Assembly (NCBI RefSeq): GCF_001618425.1
Contig: NZ_BDCU01000008.1
Coordinates: 248,001-312,000 of the forward strand
Direction: 5' to 3'
Origin: Nocardia fusca NBRC 14340
GTDB taxonomy: Bacteria > Actinomycetota > Actinomycetes > Mycobacteriales > Mycobacteriaceae
Length of the DNA stretch: 64,000 nucleotides
A program made the position numbers and the translations under genes. The notes beneath the pieces are model-generated. The model did no database searches. It was not told the origin of the DNA and saw nothing but the letters and a program-made list of their open reading frames with translations. Positions 24,245 to 35,897 of the stretch are shown piece by piece; the stretch's first letter is position 1, and every line of letters starts with the position of its first letter.

Positions 24245-25603
24245 ATGGGGATCGTCTCGCGTTTCGAGCGTCGCCTACAGGGCGCCGTCGGTGACGTCTT
24301 CGCCAGAGTCTTCGGCGGGAACGTCGTTCCCCAAGAGGTCGAGGCAGCGCTGCAGCGTGAGGCCGCCGACAACGTCCGAGATGTCGGTGGTGGGCATCTG
24401 CTCGCACCCAACAGCTACGTGATCACCATCAACTCGTCGGACCACCGGCAGCTCGACGCCGATCACGACCTCACAACCCGTGCTTTCGCCAAACATCTGC
24501 AGGATTACATCCGTGAGCAAGGCTGGCAGACCTACGGCGAAGTACACGTGGCGTTCGAGGCATCCCCTACGCTGCACACCGGAATGTTCAGGACGAGCGG
24601 TCGCGTCGACCCCGACGCCGGCCGCGGAGCCGCACCGGCTCACCGCCCCGAACCGCTACAACGACCCGCTAACCCGCAACCAGGAGCTGGCCCCATGACG
24701 CAGAACTCTGGCTACGACCCGAGCCGTGAGCACGCGGAGTCCGATCCACGTAATCGCGGGTACGCTCCCGGACCCGCGGGACGCGGGCCGCAGAACGGCG
24801 CGTACCCCGAGGACTACGGTCCCGGCGCGGCCTACAACGGCGGCCCGGACTATCAGAACGGCTACGACTACCAGCAGGGTGGCGCCGCCTACGACCAGCA
24901 GGCCTACGGCGCCCAGCAGGGCGGCTACGACCAGGGCTACGGTCAGCCGGGCTATGCCCAGCCCGGCTACGACCAGGGATACGACCAGCAGGCCTACGGC
25001 CAGCAGCCCGGCTACGACCAGGGCGGCTACCAGGGCCAGCCCGGCTACGACCAGGGTTATCAGGGCCAGCAGGGTGGTTACGACCAGGGCTACGACCAGC
25101 AGGGTTATGCACAGCAGGGTGGTTACGACCAGCAGGGCTATGCCCAGCCCGGCTACGACCAGGGTTACGACCAGCAGGCCTACGGCCAGCAGCCCGGCTA
25201 CGACCAGGGCTACGACCAGCAGGCCTACGGCCAGCCGCAGGGCCAGGGCTATCCCCCGCAGGCCCAGCAGGCCGGTTACGGCGCACCGGGCGGATACGCG
25301 CCGGCAGCCGGGCCCGGTTTCTCCGCGACCCTCGCGCTCGATGACGGCAGCGGCCGGACCTACCAGCTACGGGAAGGCAGCAACATCATCGGCCGCGGGC
25401 AGGACGCGCACTTCCGTCTCCCCGACACCGGTGTCTCACGGCGCCATATCGAGGTTCGCTGGGACGGCCAGACCGCAATGTTGTCCGATCTCGGTTCGAC
25501 CAACGGCACCCTGGTGAACGGGTCTCCCGTGCAGGACTGGCAACTCGCCGACGGCGATGTCATCCGTGCCGGGCACTCCGAGATCCTCATCCGTATTGTC
25601 TGA
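24245..25603 (+). CDS. fhaA: FhaA: DUF3662 and FHA-domain protein
   Basis: 452 residues from ATG, with a GAAGGGAGGG ribosome-binding site. An N-terminal DUF3662 domain (about 1-130, [19 protein letters not shown]) is followed by a Gly/Tyr/Gln/Asp linker of repeated GYDQ and QQAYG units (about 180-340). The C-terminal FHA domain (about 355-452) has [19 protein letters not shown] and STNGT. FHA reads phosphothreonine; in mycobacteria FhaA binds phosphorylated PknA/PknB targets including the MviN pseudokinase and modulates peptidoglycan precursor export. It heads the fhaA-fhaB-pstP-rodA-pbpA-pknA-pknB cluster, and the gap to fhaB (202 bp) may hold a second promoter. Confidence 0.95.
   Translation: MGIVSRFERRLQGAVGDVFARVFGGNVVPQEVEAALQREAADNVRDVGGGHLLAPNSYVITINSSDHRQLDADHDLTTRAFAKHLQDYIREQGWQTYGEVHVAFEASPTLHTGMFRTSGRVDPDAGRGAAPAHRPEPLQRPANPQPGAGPMTQNSGYDPSREHAESDPRNRGYAPGPAGRGPQNGAYPEDYGPGAAYNGGPDYQNGYDYQQGGAAYDQQAYGAQQGGYDQGYGQPGYAQPGYDQGYDQQAYGQQPGYDQGGYQGQPGYDQGYQGQQGGYDQGYDQQGYAQQGGYDQQGYAQPGYDQGYDQQAYGQQPGYDQGYDQQAYGQPQGQGYPPQAQQAGYGAPGGYAPAAGPGFSATLALDDGSGRTYQLREGSNIIGRGQDAHFRLPDTGVSRRHIEVRWDGQTAMLSDLGSTNGTLVNGSPVQDWQLADGDVIRAGHSEILIRIV
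24840..25270 (+). repeat. Degenerate tandem repeat coding GYDQ / QQAYG units
   Basis: In-frame short repeats of about 12-30 bases built on GGCTACGACCAG and CAGCAGGCCTACGGC encode the FhaA linker. The number of units probably varies between strains by slippage. Confidence 0.7.
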
Positions 25604-25805
25604 TGCCGTAGGCTCGCCGTGCGGATCACGAGGCGGCTCTCGCATAATGGGGCGGCCTAATCGTGATCGGTATCGTCCGACGGCCCTATGATGTGCCAAC
25701 ACACGCGCGGCACCGCACAGCGGTCCGCCGGGACGAGCATCGCAGTGGGGTGGGTCGCACCACGCCTACAGCACCGACACACGGTCGAACAGGAGGTGGA
25801 GCGCC

Positions 25806-26273
25806 GTGCAGGGATTGATCTTGCAGTTGACCCGTGCCGGGTTCCTCCTGCTGCTGTGGCTGTTCGTGTGGGCAATCCTGCGTACCCTCCGCAGTGATAT
25901 CTACGCGGCCTCCGGCAAACGACTGCAGACCCGGGGACCGCGCGGTTCCGCGGTGCTGCCGTCCATGCGCCGAGGCCAGAAGGGCGCCAAATATCTTGTG
26001 GTGACTCAAGGTTCTCTCGCCGGTACCCGCATAACGCTCGGTACCCAACCGGTGCTGATCGGCCGTGCGGACGATTCCACGCTGGTGCTCACCGATGATT
26101 ACGCCTCCACCCGACATGCCCGGCTGTCCCTACGCGGTGACGACTGGTACGTCGAAGACCTCGGCTCGACCAACGGTACCTACCTGGATCGTGCCAAAGT
26201 CACTACCGCAGTCCGCGTTCCGCTCGGCACTCCTGTCCGGGTCGGCAAGACAGTGATCGAGCTCCGATCGTGA
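25806..26273 (+). CDS. fhaB: FhaB/FipA: membrane-anchored FHA-domain protein
   Basis: 155 residues from GTG. The N-terminal membrane helix (residues 8-27, LTRAGFLLLLWLFVWAIL) is followed by a basic linker, then an FHA domain (about 60-150) with IGRADDSTLVL, TRHARLSL and GSTNGTYLD. In mycobacteria this protein (FipA/FhaB) is a PknA substrate bridging cell-division proteins. The stop overlaps the pstP start as GTGA. Phosphothreonine binding is expected from intact Arg, Ser/Thr-Arg-His and Asn positions. Confidence 0.94.
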   Translation: MQGLILQLTRAGFLLLLWLFVWAILRTLRSDIYAASGKRLQTRGPRGSAVLPSMRRGQKGAKYLVVTQGSLAGTRITLGTQPVLIGRADDSTLVLTDDYASTRHARLSLRGDDWYVEDLGSTNGTYLDRAKVTTAVRVPLGTPVRVGKTVIELRS

Positions 26274-27772
26274 CACTTGTTCTCCGCTACGCAGCGCGCA
26301 GCGACCGCGGCCTGGTCCGCGCCAACAACGAAGATTCCGTCTACGCCGGCGCCCGCCTGCTGGCCCTTGCCGACGGCATGGGTGGCCACGCGGCCGGCGA
26401 AGTGGCGTCGCAACTGATGATCGCCGCGCTGGCGCATCTGGACGACGACGAACCGGGCGAGGATCTGCTCGGCAAACTGAACCGGGCCACCCACGCCGGT
26501 AATGCCGCCATCGCCGAACAGGTCGAGGAAGAGCCCGAACTCGACGGTATGGGCACCACGCTCACCGCCATCCTGTTCGCCGGCAAGAAACTCGGCATGG
26601 TCCATATCGGCGACTCGCGCGCCTATATGTTGCGCGACGGCGAACTCGCCCAGATCACCCGCGACGACACGTTCGTCCAGTCGCTGGTGGACGAGGGCCG
26701 GATCACCGCGGAACAGGCTCATACTCATCCGCAGCGCTCGCTGATCATGCGCGCGCTCACCGGTAACGAGATCGAGCCGACCCTGGTGATGCGCGAGGCC
26801 CGGGCCGGGGACCGCTATCTGCTCTGCTCGGACGGTCTGTCCGATGTGGTGAGCGACGAGACCATCGCCAACACCATGCGTGAGGGCAGTACCGACGAAT
26901 GCGCCGACCGGCTCATCGAGCTCGCGCTGCGCAGCGGTGGGCCGGACAATGTGACCGTCGTCGTCGCCGATGTCATCGATCTCGACTACGGCCAGAGTCA
27001 TCCGATCGTGGCCGGCGCCGCGTCCGGCGAAGCCGAGGACAACCCGCCGCCGAATACCGCGGCCGGGCGGGCCGCCGCGATGCGCCCACCGGCCGCCGCC
27101 CCGCGCCGGGCCGCCGGTGAACCCGAGCCGCAACCGAAGAAATCCCACAAACTGCGCTGGCTGTTGCTGGCGGTCGCCCTCGTACTCGCGGTGGTGGTCG
27201 GTCTGGTCGTCGGCTACAAGATGATCCGGACCAACTACTACGTCGGGGCGGACAACGACAGTGTCGTGGTCATGCAGGGGCTGCCCGGGTCGATCCTGGG
27301 CTACTCGATCCACGATGTGAACCTGATCGGCTGCGTCACCGCCAAGGGCGAACTCGGCCTCGTCGATAGCGGCGCCGCGCTGCCGCAGGGCTGCCGGGTT
27401 CTGAAGGTCAGCGATCTGGAACAGACCGGCCGTGACCAGGTCGAGCGCGGGCTGCCGCCCGGCACCCTGGACAAGGCCCGCGAGCAGATGGCCGTACTGG
27501 CCGACCGTGAGCTGCTGCCGGTGTGCAAGAAGAACGCCTCGGCCGCGCAGCCGGGCGTGGTCACCACCACCCCGGCCCCTGCCCCCGCTCCGGCGGCACC
27601 CGCGCCGACGCCCACCGACGCGGCTCCGCCCGCCCCGGCCAACCAGCCGCCCGCGCCCGGCGCCAACGGGGAGAACCCCGCGCCGCCCGCATCTCCGACC
27701 ACCACCGTCCCGGCTCCGACGACCACCGCTCAGCCCCAGATCGCCGGGGAGAACTGCCGGGTGACGGACTGA
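26270..27772 (+). CDS. pstP: PstP: PP2C-type Ser/Thr protein phosphatase
   Basis: 500 residues from GTG, overlapping fhaB by 4 bp. The catalytic domain (about 1-235) carries PP2C motifs: RANNEDS (17-23), [13 protein letters not shown] (33-45), HIGDSRAY and GGPDNVTVV, which hold the metal-binding aspartates. A cytosolic Pro/Ala linker follows, then one membrane helix (about 290-315) and an extracellular domain ending in a Pro/Ala/Thr-rich tail. It reverses phosphorylation by PknA and PknB, its operon neighbours. The stop and the rodA start share one base (TGATG). Confidence 0.95.
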   Translation: MTLVLRYAARSDRGLVRANNEDSVYAGARLLALADGMGGHAAGEVASQLMIAALAHLDDDEPGEDLLGKLNRATHAGNAAIAEQVEEEPELDGMGTTLTAILFAGKKLGMVHIGDSRAYMLRDGELAQITRDDTFVQSLVDEGRITAEQAHTHPQRSLIMRALTGNEIEPTLVMREARAGDRYLLCSDGLSDVVSDETIANTMREGSTDECADRLIELALRSGGPDNVTVVVADVIDLDYGQSHPIVAGAASGEAEDNPPPNTAAGRAAAMRPPAAAPRRAAGEPEPQPKKSHKLRWLLLAVALVLAVVVGLVVGYKMIRTNYYVGADNDSVVVMQGLPGSILGYSIHDVNLIGCVTAKGELGLVDSGAALPQGCRVLKVSDLEQTGRDQVERGLPPGTLDKAREQMAVLADRELLPVCKKNASAAQPGVVTTTPAPAPAPAAPAPTPTDAAPPAPANQPPAPGANGENPAPPASPTTTVPAPTTTAQPQIAGENCRVTD

Positions 27773-29250
27773 TGTCCGCACCGGCACCACCGTCCGCCGG
27801 GGCTTTTCCGAGTCCCCCGGGCGGTTTCGCTCCGGCGCCGTCGCCGACGACCCGGCGCAATACCGAGCTCGTGCTGCTCGGATTCGCGGCGCTGATCACC
27901 ACCGCCGCACTGGCACTGGTGGAAGCGAGCCAGGAAGAATCGCTGACCTGGGATATCGCCAAGCTCGGCTTGGCCTATCTCGGTCTCTTCGCCGTCGCGC
28001 ACCTGGCGGTACGCCGTTTCGCCCCCTACACCGATCCACTGCTGCTGCCGATCGTGGCGCTGCTCAACGGCGTCGGCCTGGTGCTGATCCACCGGCTCGA
28101 TCTGGCCGATCAGCAGACCGCCGCCTACAACTCCTGGGAGATCCCCTCCCCCGACGCGAACCAGCAGATCCTGTGGACCGCGCTGGGCATCGTCTTGTTC
28201 GTCGGGATCCTGCTGGTGCTGCGCGACTACCGCACGCTGGCCAAATACGCCTACACGCTCGGTCTCGTCGGATTGGTGGCGCTCGCGATCCCCGCGATCC
28301 TGCCCAGTTCGCTGTCCGAGGTCAACGGCGCCAAGATCTGGATCCGGCTGCCCGGTCTCAGCCTGCAACCGGGCGAATTCGCGAAGATCCTGTTGATCAT
28401 CTTTTTCGCCTCGGTGCTGGTCTCGAAACGGGAGCTGTTCACCGCGGCCGGGCGGCACTTCCTCGGCATGGAGTTCCCGCGGGCCCGCGATATGGGTCCG
28501 ATCCTGGCCGTGTGGATCGTGTGCATCGGTGTCCTGGTGTTCGAGAAGGACCTCGGCACGTCGCTGCTGATCTTCAGCACGGTCCTGGTGATGCTCTACA
28601 TCGCCACCGAACGCGTGGGCTGGCTGCTGATCGGCGGCGGCCTGCTCGTCCTCGGTTTCGTGTTCGCCTACCAGATGTTCGGGCACGTCCGGGTACGCGT
28701 GGAGACCTGGCTGCATCCGTTCGACGACTACAACAACACCGGCTACCAGATCGTGCAGTCGCTGTTCGGCCTGGCCACCGGTGGTCTGGCGGGTACCGGC
28801 CTGGGTGCCGGGCGGCCGTCGCAGGTGCCGTTCGCCAAAACCGACTTCATCGTGACGACCATCGGCGAGGAACTCGGTCTCATCGGCCTGACCGCGATCC
28901 TGATCCTCTTCCTGGTGCTGGTGCTGCGCGGTATGCGCACCGCGCTGGCCATCCGGGACAGTTTCGGCAAACTGCTCGCGGCCGGGCTCTCGTTCACCAT
29001 CGCCATCCAGGTCTTCGTGGTGGTGGGCGGAGTGACCAAGCTGATCCCGCTGACCGGTCTGACGACGCCGTTCGTCTCCTACGGCGGTTCCTCGCTGCTG
29101 GCGAACTATGTGCTGATCGCCCTGCTCATCAAGATCTCCGACGCGGCTCGCGAACCCGCGCCGGCCCGCCGCCGCGAACCCGCCCCGGCGCCGCTGGCGG
29201 AAGCGCAGACAGTGATGGTGTCACGACGGCAAGGGGGTCTGCAGCGTTGA
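27772..29250 (+). CDS. rodA: RodA/FtsW-type SEDS peptidoglycan glycosyltransferase
   Basis: 492 residues from ATG at 27772, sharing the A with the pstP stop. About ten to twelve membrane helices are spread over residues 35-460. SEDS hallmarks include [30 protein letters not shown] and the final [17 protein letters not shown]. It polymerises lipid II glycan chains for lateral wall growth, paired with PbpA encoded next. A long Ala/Pro-rich cytosolic N-terminus precedes the first helix. The stop overlaps the pbpA TTG start. Confidence 0.95.
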   Translation: MSAPAPPSAGAFPSPPGGFAPAPSPTTRRNTELVLLGFAALITTAALALVEASQEESLTWDIAKLGLAYLGLFAVAHLAVRRFAPYTDPLLLPIVALLNGVGLVLIHRLDLADQQTAAYNSWEIPSPDANQQILWTALGIVLFVGILLVLRDYRTLAKYAYTLGLVGLVALAIPAILPSSLSEVNGAKIWIRLPGLSLQPGEFAKILLIIFFASVLVSKRELFTAAGRHFLGMEFPRARDMGPILAVWIVCIGVLVFEKDLGTSLLIFSTVLVMLYIATERVGWLLIGGGLLVLGFVFAYQMFGHVRVRVETWLHPFDDYNNTGYQIVQSLFGLATGGLAGTGLGAGRPSQVPFAKTDFIVTTIGEELGLIGLTAILILFLVLVLRGMRTALAIRDSFGKLLAAGLSFTIAIQVFVVVGGVTKLIPLTGLTTPFVSYGGSSLLANYVLIALLIKISDAAREPAPARRREPAPAPLAEAQTVMVSRRQGGLQR

Positions 29251-30713
29251 ACACACCATTACGCCGCGTCGCCATGGCGGTCATGGTGATGATCGTCGCC
29301 CTGCTGCTCAACGCGACCTACGTGCAGGTCATCAAGGCCGACGACTATCGCGCCGACCCCCGTAACTCGCGGGTGCTGCTCGACGAGTACTCCCGCCAGC
29401 GCGGCCAGATCTCGGCCGGCGGCACCGTGCTGGCCAGTTCGGTGGCCACCGACGACCGCTACAAATATCTGCGCGTCTACCCGACCGATCCGCAGGCCTA
29501 CGCCCCGATCACCGGTTTCTACTCCATGCAGTACGGCAGCACCGGACTGGAACGGGCCGAGGATCCGGTGCTCAACGGTTCGGACGCCCAGCTCTTCGGC
29601 AGCCGGCTGGTCGACCTGGTCTCCGGTCGTGACCCCCGCGGCGGCAATGTCGTCACCACCATCGATCCGGTGATGCAGCAGGTCGCCTACAACGAACTGA
29701 CCAGCAAGGGCTACACCGGCTCGGTGGTGGCGATCGAACCCAGCACCGGCAAGATCCTGACCATGGTGTCCACCCCCAGCTACGACCCGAACCTGCTGTC
29801 CGGGCACGACGGCGCCCAGGGCACCCAGGCCTGGGAGGATCTCGGCGCCGACGAGAACCAGCCGATGCTCAACCGCGCGATCTCGCAGACCTACCCGCCC
29901 GGTTCCACCTTCAAGGTGGTCGTCACGGCGGCCGCGCTGTCCAACGGGAAGGCGAATCCGCAGTCCCAGTTCACTGCGGCGCCCAACATCACCCTGCCGG
30001 GCACGAGCACGACCCTGGAGAACTACAACGGCTCGACCTGCGGATCCGGTGCCACCGCCACCCTCTACGAGGCGTTCCGGCGGTCGTGCAACACCGCGTT
30101 CGTGGAGCTCGGCGTCGATGTCGGGGCGGCAGCGCTGGAAGACGAGGCCGCGGCATTCGGTATCGGACCGCATCGCGGGATCCCGATGCCGGTCGCCGAG
30201 AGCACCGTGGGCAATATCCCGGACAACGCCGCTCTCGCGCAGAGCAGTATCGGCCAGCGTGATGTCGCGCTCACCCCGCTCGACAACGCTGTGATCGCCG
30301 CTACCGTGGCCAACGGCGGTGTCCGGATGGAGCCCTACCTGGTCGACCAGTTGCAGAACCCGGATCTGAGCGAGCTGTCCACCACCGAGCCGGTCTCGGT
30401 CGGCCAGGCCGTGAGCGCCGAGGTAGCGTCTACGCTGACCGACCTGATGGTCGCCTCGGAGGAGAACACCGCGGGCAGCGGCGGAACGTCCTATCGGATC
30501 GCATCGAAGACCGGTACGGCCGAACACGGCGCCGATCCACGGAACACCCCACCGCATGCCTGGTACATAGCCTTCGCGCCCGCCGAGAACCCGAAGATCG
30601 CCATCGCGGTCATCGTGGAGAACGGCGGTGACCGGGCGCTGGCGGCAACAGGTGGGTCGGTCGCCGCGCCGGTCGCCCGGGCGGTACTGGACGCAGGTCT
30701 GCGAGGTCGCTGA
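29247..30713 (+). CDS. pbpA: PbpA: class B penicillin-binding protein
   Basis: 488 residues. The start is TTG at 29247 ([12 protein letters not shown]), overlapping the rodA stop as TTGA and preceded by an AAGGGGG ribosome-binding site; longer versions read out of the rodA frame. There is one N-terminal membrane helix (about 8-28), a dimerisation domain, then a transpeptidase domain (about 155-485) with catalytic STFK near Ser220 (YPPGSTFK) and the KTG motif in SKTGTAEHG. It cross-links peptide stems of new peptidoglycan. In mycobacteria it is a PknB substrate, consistent with the operon. Confidence 0.95.
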   Translation: MNTPLRRVAMAVMVMIVALLLNATYVQVIKADDYRADPRNSRVLLDEYSRQRGQISAGGTVLASSVATDDRYKYLRVYPTDPQAYAPITGFYSMQYGSTGLERAEDPVLNGSDAQLFGSRLVDLVSGRDPRGGNVVTTIDPVMQQVAYNELTSKGYTGSVVAIEPSTGKILTMVSTPSYDPNLLSGHDGAQGTQAWEDLGADENQPMLNRAISQTYPPGSTFKVVVTAAALSNGKANPQSQFTAAPNITLPGTSTTLENYNGSTCGSGATATLYEAFRRSCNTAFVELGVDVGAAALEDEAAAFGIGPHRGIPMPVAESTVGNIPDNAALAQSSIGQRDVALTPLDNAVIAATVANGGVRMEPYLVDQLQNPDLSELSTTEPVSVGQAVSAEVASTLTDLMVASEENTAGSGGTSYRIASKTGTAEHGADPRNTPPHAWYIAFAPAENPKIAIAVIVENGGDRALAATGGSVAAPVARAVLDAGLRGR

Positions 30714-30750
30714 ACGAGATGGATGTGCGAGTGAATCTGCGGGGAACCCG

Positions 30751-32250
30751 ATGCTGACAAACGGCGCGTTGATCGCGGACCGCTACCGGCTGCAGCGGCT
30801 GATCGCGACCGGTGGGATGGGCCAGGTCTGGGAAGCCCTGGACACCCGGCTGGATCGCCGGGTCGCCGTGAAGGTCCTCAAATCGGAGTTCTCCGCGGAC
30901 CCGACCTTCCGGCACCGGTTCCGCACCGAGGCCAAAACCACCGCGCAGCTGAACCATTCCGGTATCGCGGGTATCTACGACTACGGCGAGACCTACGACC
31001 CCCAGGGCGGCGAAACCGCCTACCTGGTGATGGAACTGGTCCAGGGTGAGCCGCTCAACACCGTGTTGAACCGGCTCGGCCGCCTATCGGTGGCCCAGGG
31101 TTTGGACCTGCTGGAACAGACCGGCCGCGCACTCCAGGTCGCGCATCTGGCCGGCGTGGTGCATCGCGATGTGAAACCGGGAAATATCCTGGTCACCCCC
31201 ACCGGCCAGGTGAAGATCACCGATTTCGGTATCGCCAAGGCGGTCGATGCCTCTCCGGTCACCAAGACCGGCATGGTGATGGGCACCGCGCAGTACATCG
31301 CGCCCGAGCAGGCGGTCGGTGAGGATGCCACCGCGGCCAGCGATGTGTACTCCCTCGGCGTCGTCGGATACGAGGCGCTCGCGGGGCAGCGGCCGTTCAC
31401 CGGAGATGGTGCGCTCACCGTCGCGATGAAACACGTCCGCGAAGTGCCGCCGCCGATGCCCACCGACCTGCCGCCGAATGTGCGCGAACTGGTCGAGATC
31501 ACGCTGGCCAAGGACCCGGCCCAGCGCTACGCCGACGGCGGTGAATTCGCCGAGGCGGTCGCCGCGGTGCGCTCGGGTCGCCGCCCGCCCCCGCCCCGCA
31601 ATCTCCCGGTGGCCGGGCCCACCAGCGTGATCGCGGCTCCTCCGCAGCCGGGTTACGACGAGACCGCGACCGTCCGGTACAACACACCTCCCGCCGCCAT
31701 GGCCGGACCGGCGACCACATACGACCGCGGCGCGCACGACCCCGGCGACGACGACTACCGCGACAACGCCGGTGGCGGCCTACTCAACAAGAACCAGAAG
31801 TGGATGATCGCGCTCGGTATCGGCGCGCTGCTCCTGGGCGGTGCCGTGGTGTGGCTGCTGTTCGGCGGGGACACCAACCCGGAGGGAACTCCGCCGGTCA
31901 CCTCGTCCACGGCACCCACCACCCGCCCGCTGCCGGCCCCGGTCACCACCACCTACGAAGTGACCGAGCCCCCGGTATGGACGCCACCCGTGGAGCCCAC
32001 CACCACCGCGCCGCCGGCCGCGACGACCACCACACCGCCGCAGCCCTCGACCACGACGACTCAGCCGCCGACCACCACCACTTCGGCGGCGCCGAGCACC
32101 ACCGAGACGACGGCGAGCGAAGAGACCACCGGTGAGGAAGAGGAGACCACCACGCGTCGCCGCCCGCCGGTCCCGACGATCGATATCCCCTTCCCGGGGA
32201 ACCCTGTCAACAACCTCGCGCCGGACCTTAATTTGCAAGGACAGCCATGA
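30751..32250 (+). CDS. pknA: PknA: membrane Ser/Thr protein kinase
   Basis: 499 residues from ATG at 30751; the frame before it has no kinase features. Kinase domain 1-280: ATP Lys41 (VAVKVLK), catalytic Asp139 in [11 protein letters not shown], and activation loop [10 protein letters not shown] juxtamembrane Pro-rich segment is followed by one membrane helix (about 350-372) and an extracellular Thr/Pro/Glu-rich tail without PASTA repeats. PknA phosphorylates division and wall proteins such as FhaB. It is longer than the mycobacterial protein (about 430) because of the Thr/Pro tail. The stop overlaps pknB by ATGA. Confidence 0.96.
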   Translation: MLTNGALIADRYRLQRLIATGGMGQVWEALDTRLDRRVAVKVLKSEFSADPTFRHRFRTEAKTTAQLNHSGIAGIYDYGETYDPQGGETAYLVMELVQGEPLNTVLNRLGRLSVAQGLDLLEQTGRALQVAHLAGVVHRDVKPGNILVTPTGQVKITDFGIAKAVDASPVTKTGMVMGTAQYIAPEQAVGEDATAASDVYSLGVVGYEALAGQRPFTGDGALTVAMKHVREVPPPMPTDLPPNVRELVEITLAKDPAQRYADGGEFAEAVAAVRSGRRPPPPRNLPVAGPTSVIAAPPQPGYDETATVRYNTPPAAMAGPATTYDRGAHDPGDDDYRDNAGGGLLNKNQKWMIALGIGALLLGGAVVWLLFGGDTNPEGTPPVTSSTAPTTRPLPAPVTTTYEVTEPPVWTPPVEPTTTAPPAATTTTPPQPSTTTTQPPTTTTSAAPSTTETTASEETTGEEEETTTRRRPPVPTIDIPFPGNPVNNLAPDLNLQGQP

Positions 32251-34154
32251 CGACCCCGAAGAATCTCTCCTCTCGCTACGAGCTGGGCGAGATCATCGGG
32301 TTCGGCGGTATGTCCGAGGTCCACAAAGCACGCGATCTGCGGCTCAACCGCGATGTCGCGATCAAGGTGTTGCGCGCCGACCTGGCCCGGGACCCCACGT
32401 TCTATCTGCGCTTCAAACGTGAGGCGCAGAACGCCGCGGCGCTGAACCATCCGGCCATCGTGGCGGTCTACGACACCGGCGAAGCCGAGATCGACGGCGG
32501 ACCACTGCCGTTCATCGTGATGGAGTACGTGGAAGGTGACACGCTGCGCGATATCGTGCGCAACGAGGGACCGCTGCCGCCCCGGCGCGCGATGGAGGTC
32601 GTCGCCGATGTGTGCGCGGCGCTCGATTTCAGCCACAGGGCCGGGATCGTGCACCGCGATATGAAGCCCGCCAACATCATGATCAACCGTGCCGGTGCGG
32701 TGAAGGTGATGGATTTCGGTATCGCCCGTGCGATCGCCGACGCCGCCAATCCGATGACCGCCACCGCGGCCGTGATCGGCACCGCTCAGTATCTGTCTCC
32801 CGAGCAGGCGCGCGGCGAGACGGTGGACGCCCGGTCCGACGTCTACTCGGTCGGTTGTGTGCTGTTCGAAATCCTCACCGGACAGCCCCCGTTCACCGGT
32901 GACTCCCCGGTCGCCGTCGCCTATCAGCACGTCCGGGAGGATCCCCGGTTACCCTCGCTCGTCTACGAGGGGGTGCCGCGGGAACTGGACTCGGTGGTGC
33001 TCGAGGCAATGGCCAAGAATCCGGCCAATCGCTATCAGAGCGCGGCGGAGATGCGCGCGGATCTGATCCGGGTGCTGGGCGGTCAGAAACCCGGCGCGCC
33101 GATGGTGATGACCGACGAGGACCGCACCACCATGCTCGGCCCCGCGGACGGTTCCGGCCGTGGCTATCGCGGCGACGAGGACGACGACTACGACGATTAC
33201 GGACACGACTCCGGGGACCGTTCCCGCCGTACGGCCTATATCGCGGCGGGTGTGGTCGCTGCGGTGGTGGCGGCCTTCGGGCTGTTCTGGATGTTACTCG
33301 GCCCGGGCAGCAGACCCGATCAGGTGGCCGTCCCGGACCTGTCCAACACCTCCGCCACCGAGGCCCAGAAGAAGCTCGATTCGCTCGGCTTCGATGTGGC
33401 CGTCCAGGAGAAACCCGACGGCAAGATCAGTGCCGGCAATGTGATCGCTACCCAGCCGCTGGGCGGCTCGCGCGCCGACGAGGGCAGCACCATCACCGTG
33501 CAGGTGTCCACCGGTCCGCAGCAGGTGCCGGTCCCCCGGCTCACCGGCCTGTCCCAGCAGGACGCCGAACAGGAACTCAACAACGCCGGTCTCCAGACCA
33601 ACCCGGACGTGAAGCGGGAACCGTCCAGCGCGCAGGACAAGGACAAGGTGATCGGGCAGGATCCTTCGCCCGGTATCGAGATGGACGCGGGTAGTCAGAT
33701 CACGCTGACCATCGGCACCGGTCCCAGGCAGGTCCGCGTCACCGAGGTGGTCGGCCAGCTGATCGATGTGGCCCAGCCGAACCTCGAGGGCGCCGGCTTC
33801 AAGATCGTGATCGAGCAGGTCCAGTCGGCTCGACCGCGCGGCGAGGTCCTCTCCACCAGCCCGGCCGGCGGTTCGACGGCCGACGAGGGTTCCACGATCA
33901 CGGTCCAGGTGGCGCAGAGCGATCGGATCGCGATGCCGAACCTGGTGGGGCTCACCACCGCGGAGGTCGTGGACAAGCTGCGCGAAAGCGGCTGGCAGGG
34001 CAGCGCGAACCAGGTCCGTCAGATCACGCAGATCACGCTGAACTCCGACCAGGCCGGCAAGGTTCTCAGCCAGCAGCCCTCGGCCGGAACCACTGTGCCG
34101 TCGTCGACGACGGTGACGGTCAATACCGGTGTAGCGCCACTGGGACCACCCTGA
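32247..34154 (+). CDS. pknB: PknB: PASTA-domain Ser/Thr protein kinase
   Basis: 635 residues from ATG, overlapping pknA by 4 bp. The kinase domain (1-280) has GFGGMSEV, Lys40, catalytic Asp138 in [11 protein letters not shown], and activation loop [10 protein letters not shown] membrane helix lies at about 330-352, followed by four extracellular PASTA repeats (about 360-632) with VPDLSN, VPRLTG, VTEVVG and MPNLVG repeat starts. PASTA repeats bind muropeptides or lipid II and tie wall status to kinase activity. Domain organisation matches mycobacterial PknB. It ends the cluster at a strong terminator. Confidence 0.97.
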   Translation: MTTPKNLSSRYELGEIIGFGGMSEVHKARDLRLNRDVAIKVLRADLARDPTFYLRFKREAQNAAALNHPAIVAVYDTGEAEIDGGPLPFIVMEYVEGDTLRDIVRNEGPLPPRRAMEVVADVCAALDFSHRAGIVHRDMKPANIMINRAGAVKVMDFGIARAIADAANPMTATAAVIGTAQYLSPEQARGETVDARSDVYSVGCVLFEILTGQPPFTGDSPVAVAYQHVREDPRLPSLVYEGVPRELDSVVLEAMAKNPANRYQSAAEMRADLIRVLGGQKPGAPMVMTDEDRTTMLGPADGSGRGYRGDEDDDYDDYGHDSGDRSRRTAYIAAGVVAAVVAAFGLFWMLLGPGSRPDQVAVPDLSNTSATEAQKKLDSLGFDVAVQEKPDGKISAGNVIATQPLGGSRADEGSTITVQVSTGPQQVPVPRLTGLSQQDAEQELNNAGLQTNPDVKREPSSAQDKDKVIGQDPSPGIEMDAGSQITLTIGTGPRQVRVTEVVGQLIDVAQPNLEGAGFKIVIEQVQSARPRGEVLSTSPAGGSTADEGSTITVQVAQSDRIAMPNLVGLTTAEVVDKLRESGWQGSANQVRQITQITLNSDQAGKVLSQQPSAGTTVPSSTTVTVNTGVAPLGPP

Positions 34155-34188
34155 TCCGCTGCCGGGCACGGCCCGGCGATTCGGCAGG

Positions 34189-34231
34189 ATACGAAACCGG
34201 GCGGCCGTGAATCGGCCGCCCGGTTTCGTAT
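34189..34231. terminator. Bidirectional terminator between pknB and pabA
   Basis: Perfect 19-bp arms (34189-34207 and 34213-34231) around a TGAAT loop, sitting 34 bp after the pknB stop and next to the pabA stop. It serves both convergent units. Confidence 0.9.
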
Positions 34232-34232
34232 A

Positions 34233-34874
34233 TCAGACGGCCAGAGAGGCGACCTCCGCTTCCAGCATCTGTACCAACCCCTCCTGGGGGCGCTCGCCGC
34301 AGACCTCCAGCCAGTTCGCCAGCATCCGGTGCCCGCCCTGGGTGAGGACCGATTCCGGATGGAACTGCACACCGTGGATCGGCAGTTCGTGATGGCGCAG
34401 GGCCATCACGATCCCGGTCTCGGTGCGGCCGATGACGTCGAATTCGGGCGGGAGCGTCTTTTCCACCACGGTGAGCGAGTGATAGCGGGTGGCGGTGAAC
34501 GGATCGGGCAGCCCGGCCAGGACTCCGGTACCGATATGGAAGACCGAACTGGTCTTCCCGTGCAGCAGTTCCGGAGCCCGGGTCACCGTGGCGCCGAAGG
34601 CCGCGCCGATGGCCTGGTGGCCGAGGCAGACGCCCAGCAGCGGGGTCTCCCGGTCGGCACAGGCACGTACCAGGTCGATACTGGCGCCCGCGCGTTCCGG
34701 GGTGCCGGGGCCGGGGCTGATCAGGATTCCGTCGAAATCGCCGGCCACGGCCGTCGGGTCCGCCAATTCCGGGTCGTCGTTACGCCAGACCACTGCCTCG
34801 ACGCCGAGCTGGCCCAGATACTGGACCAGGTTGAAGACGAAGCTGTCGTAGTTGTCGACGACCAGTACACGCAT
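34233..34874 (-). CDS. pabA: PabA/TrpG: glutamine amidotransferase of aminodeoxychorismate (or anthranilate) synthase
   Basis: 213 residues from ATG at 34874 ([15 protein letters not shown]); an in-frame TTG at 34880 would add two residues. The class I amidotransferase triad is Cys83 in GVCLGHQ plus the His/Glu pair in FHPES. It supplies ammonia for aminodeoxychorismate synthase in folate synthesis, or for anthranilate synthase in tryptophan synthesis; many actinobacteria use one protein for both. The position beside pknB matches mycobacteria (annotated trpG). Confidence 0.92.
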   Translation of the reverse strand: MRVLVVDNYDSFVFNLVQYLGQLGVEAVVWRNDDPELADPTAVAGDFDGILISPGPGTPERAGASIDLVRACADRETPLLGVCLGHQAIGAAFGATVTRAPELLHGKTSSVFHIGTGVLAGLPDPFTATRYHSLTVVEKTLPPEFDVIGRTETGIVMALRHHELPIHGVQFHPESVLTQGGHRMLANWLEVCGERPQEGLVQMLEAEVASLAV

Positions 34875-35028
34875 GCCCAAAGATTACGTGTTCGCACGCC
34901 GGCGCACCCGGTCCGGCCTGCGATTGCGCCACAATCGGCCACGCGGACTGTACGGCCGCTGGGCATCACACCGATTACCTGGTGGGATAGCCTTGGAAGA
35001 CGACCTGCACGCTGAACACGAGGACATC

Positions 35029-35295
35029 ATGCCCAAGTCGAAGGTCCGGAAGAAGACCGACTACACGATCAACCCCGCCAGCCGTACGCCGGTGAAGGTG
35101 AAGGCAGTCGGTCCGTCGCCTGTCTGGTACGTCACCATCATGCTGGGCTTCATGCTCGCGGGCCTGGTCTGGCTACTGGTCTACTACCTCGCGGCCGACC
35201 AGATCAGCTGGATGAGCAACCTCAATGCCTGGAACTTCCTGATCGGGTTCGGGCTGATGGTGGTGGGTCTGATCATGACGATGCGCTGGCGCTAG
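35029..35295 (+). CDS. crgA: CrgA: cell-division membrane protein
   Basis: 88 residues from ATG at 35029 (MPKSKVRKK). A basic N-terminus of about 30 residues is followed by two membrane helices (about 33-56 and 66-87) joined by a short loop, the CrgA pattern. In mycobacteria CrgA interacts with FtsZ, FtsI and other division proteins at the septum. It sits between pabA and the PH-domain gene as in the mycobacterial chromosome. The frame upstream is open to 34852 but carries no conserved sequence. Confidence 0.93.
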   Translation: MPKSKVRKKTDYTINPASRTPVKVKAVGPSPVWYVTIMLGFMLAGLVWLLVYYLAADQISWMSNLNAWNFLIGFGLMVVGLIMTMRWR

Positions 35296-35311
35296 CGGCG
35301 CCTTGCCCGGG

Positions 35312-35325
35312 TTACACCGGTGTAA
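35312..35325. promoter_or_regulatory. 14-bp palindrome TTACACCGGTGTAA
   Basis: A perfect palindrome, 16 bp after the crgA stop and 12 bp before the first of two DnaA-box words. It could be a regulator site or the base of a weak terminator. Confidence 0.45.
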
Positions 35326-35337
35326 TTAATGCACACC

Positions 35338-35358
35338 TGTGGATAACTCTGTGGATAA
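35338..35358. promoter_or_regulatory. Two tandem DnaA boxes upstream of the PH-domain gene
   Basis: TGTGGATAA occurs exactly at 35338-35346 and again at 35350-35358, 12 bp apart in the same orientation, 22 kb from oriC. They lie 30 bp before the GTG start at 35388. Confidence 0.75.
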
Positions 35359-35387
35359 CCCTCGACCTCAGATGGAGGTATACCCGC

Positions 35388-35849
35388 GTGCAGCCCGAGC
35401 GCACCGAACCCTGTCTCGCCTGGACGACACCCCTGCCCGCGTTGATCGCGGCGGTCGGCGGCGGGGTCGTCCTCGCGGTCGCGGCGGTACTGACTACCGA
35501 GCTGCCCGGCAAATTCATGCTCGGGGTGGCCGCGCTGGTACTGCTGGGACTCGCCGCACTCGGAATGCGGCAGCGACCACGGCTCTCGGTGGTGCCGGGC
35601 GAGAACCCGCGGCTGGTGCTGCGCACACTCACCGGCGTCACCGAATACACCCGTGATCAGATCCTGCGGGCGCGGGTGGTCGGCTACCGCCGCCTGGGCC
35701 GGAAATCGCCGATGCTGGAGATCGACGTGGACCATCTGGGATCCGAACGGCTGCTGATCTTCGGCCGCTGGGATCTGGGCACGAGCCCCGAGGATGTCTA
35801 CGACGCGGTGCGGACGGAACTGCGGTTGCACGGCGACGCCGCGCGCTGA
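35388..35849 (+). CDS. PH-domain membrane protein
   Basis: 153 residues from GTG at 35388. Two membrane helices (about 15-38 and 42-60) are followed by a bacterial PH-like domain with VVPGENPRLVLRTLTG and ILRARVVGYRRLG. It corresponds by position and layout to the mycobacterial gene between ppiA and crgA (Rv0010c-type). The role is unknown. It is preceded closely by two DnaA boxes and a palindrome (separate entries). ppiA, its usual neighbour in mycobacteria, is absent here. Confidence 0.85.
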   Translation: MQPERTEPCLAWTTPLPALIAAVGGGVVLAVAAVLTTELPGKFMLGVAALVLLGLAALGMRQRPRLSVVPGENPRLVLRTLTGVTEYTRDQILRARVVGYRRLGRKSPMLEIDVDHLGSERLLIFGRWDLGTSPEDVYDAVRTELRLHGDAAR

Positions 35850-35897
35850 GAGCCCCGGCGGGCCACCTCGTGGTCGCACGAACCGCGCGAGCCCGAA

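Noticed and set aside
24840..25270. Repeats in fhaA considered as CRISPR or satellite
   Set aside because: Short in-frame protein repeats (GYDQ, QQAYG) with no spacers of constant length; they encode a flexible linker.
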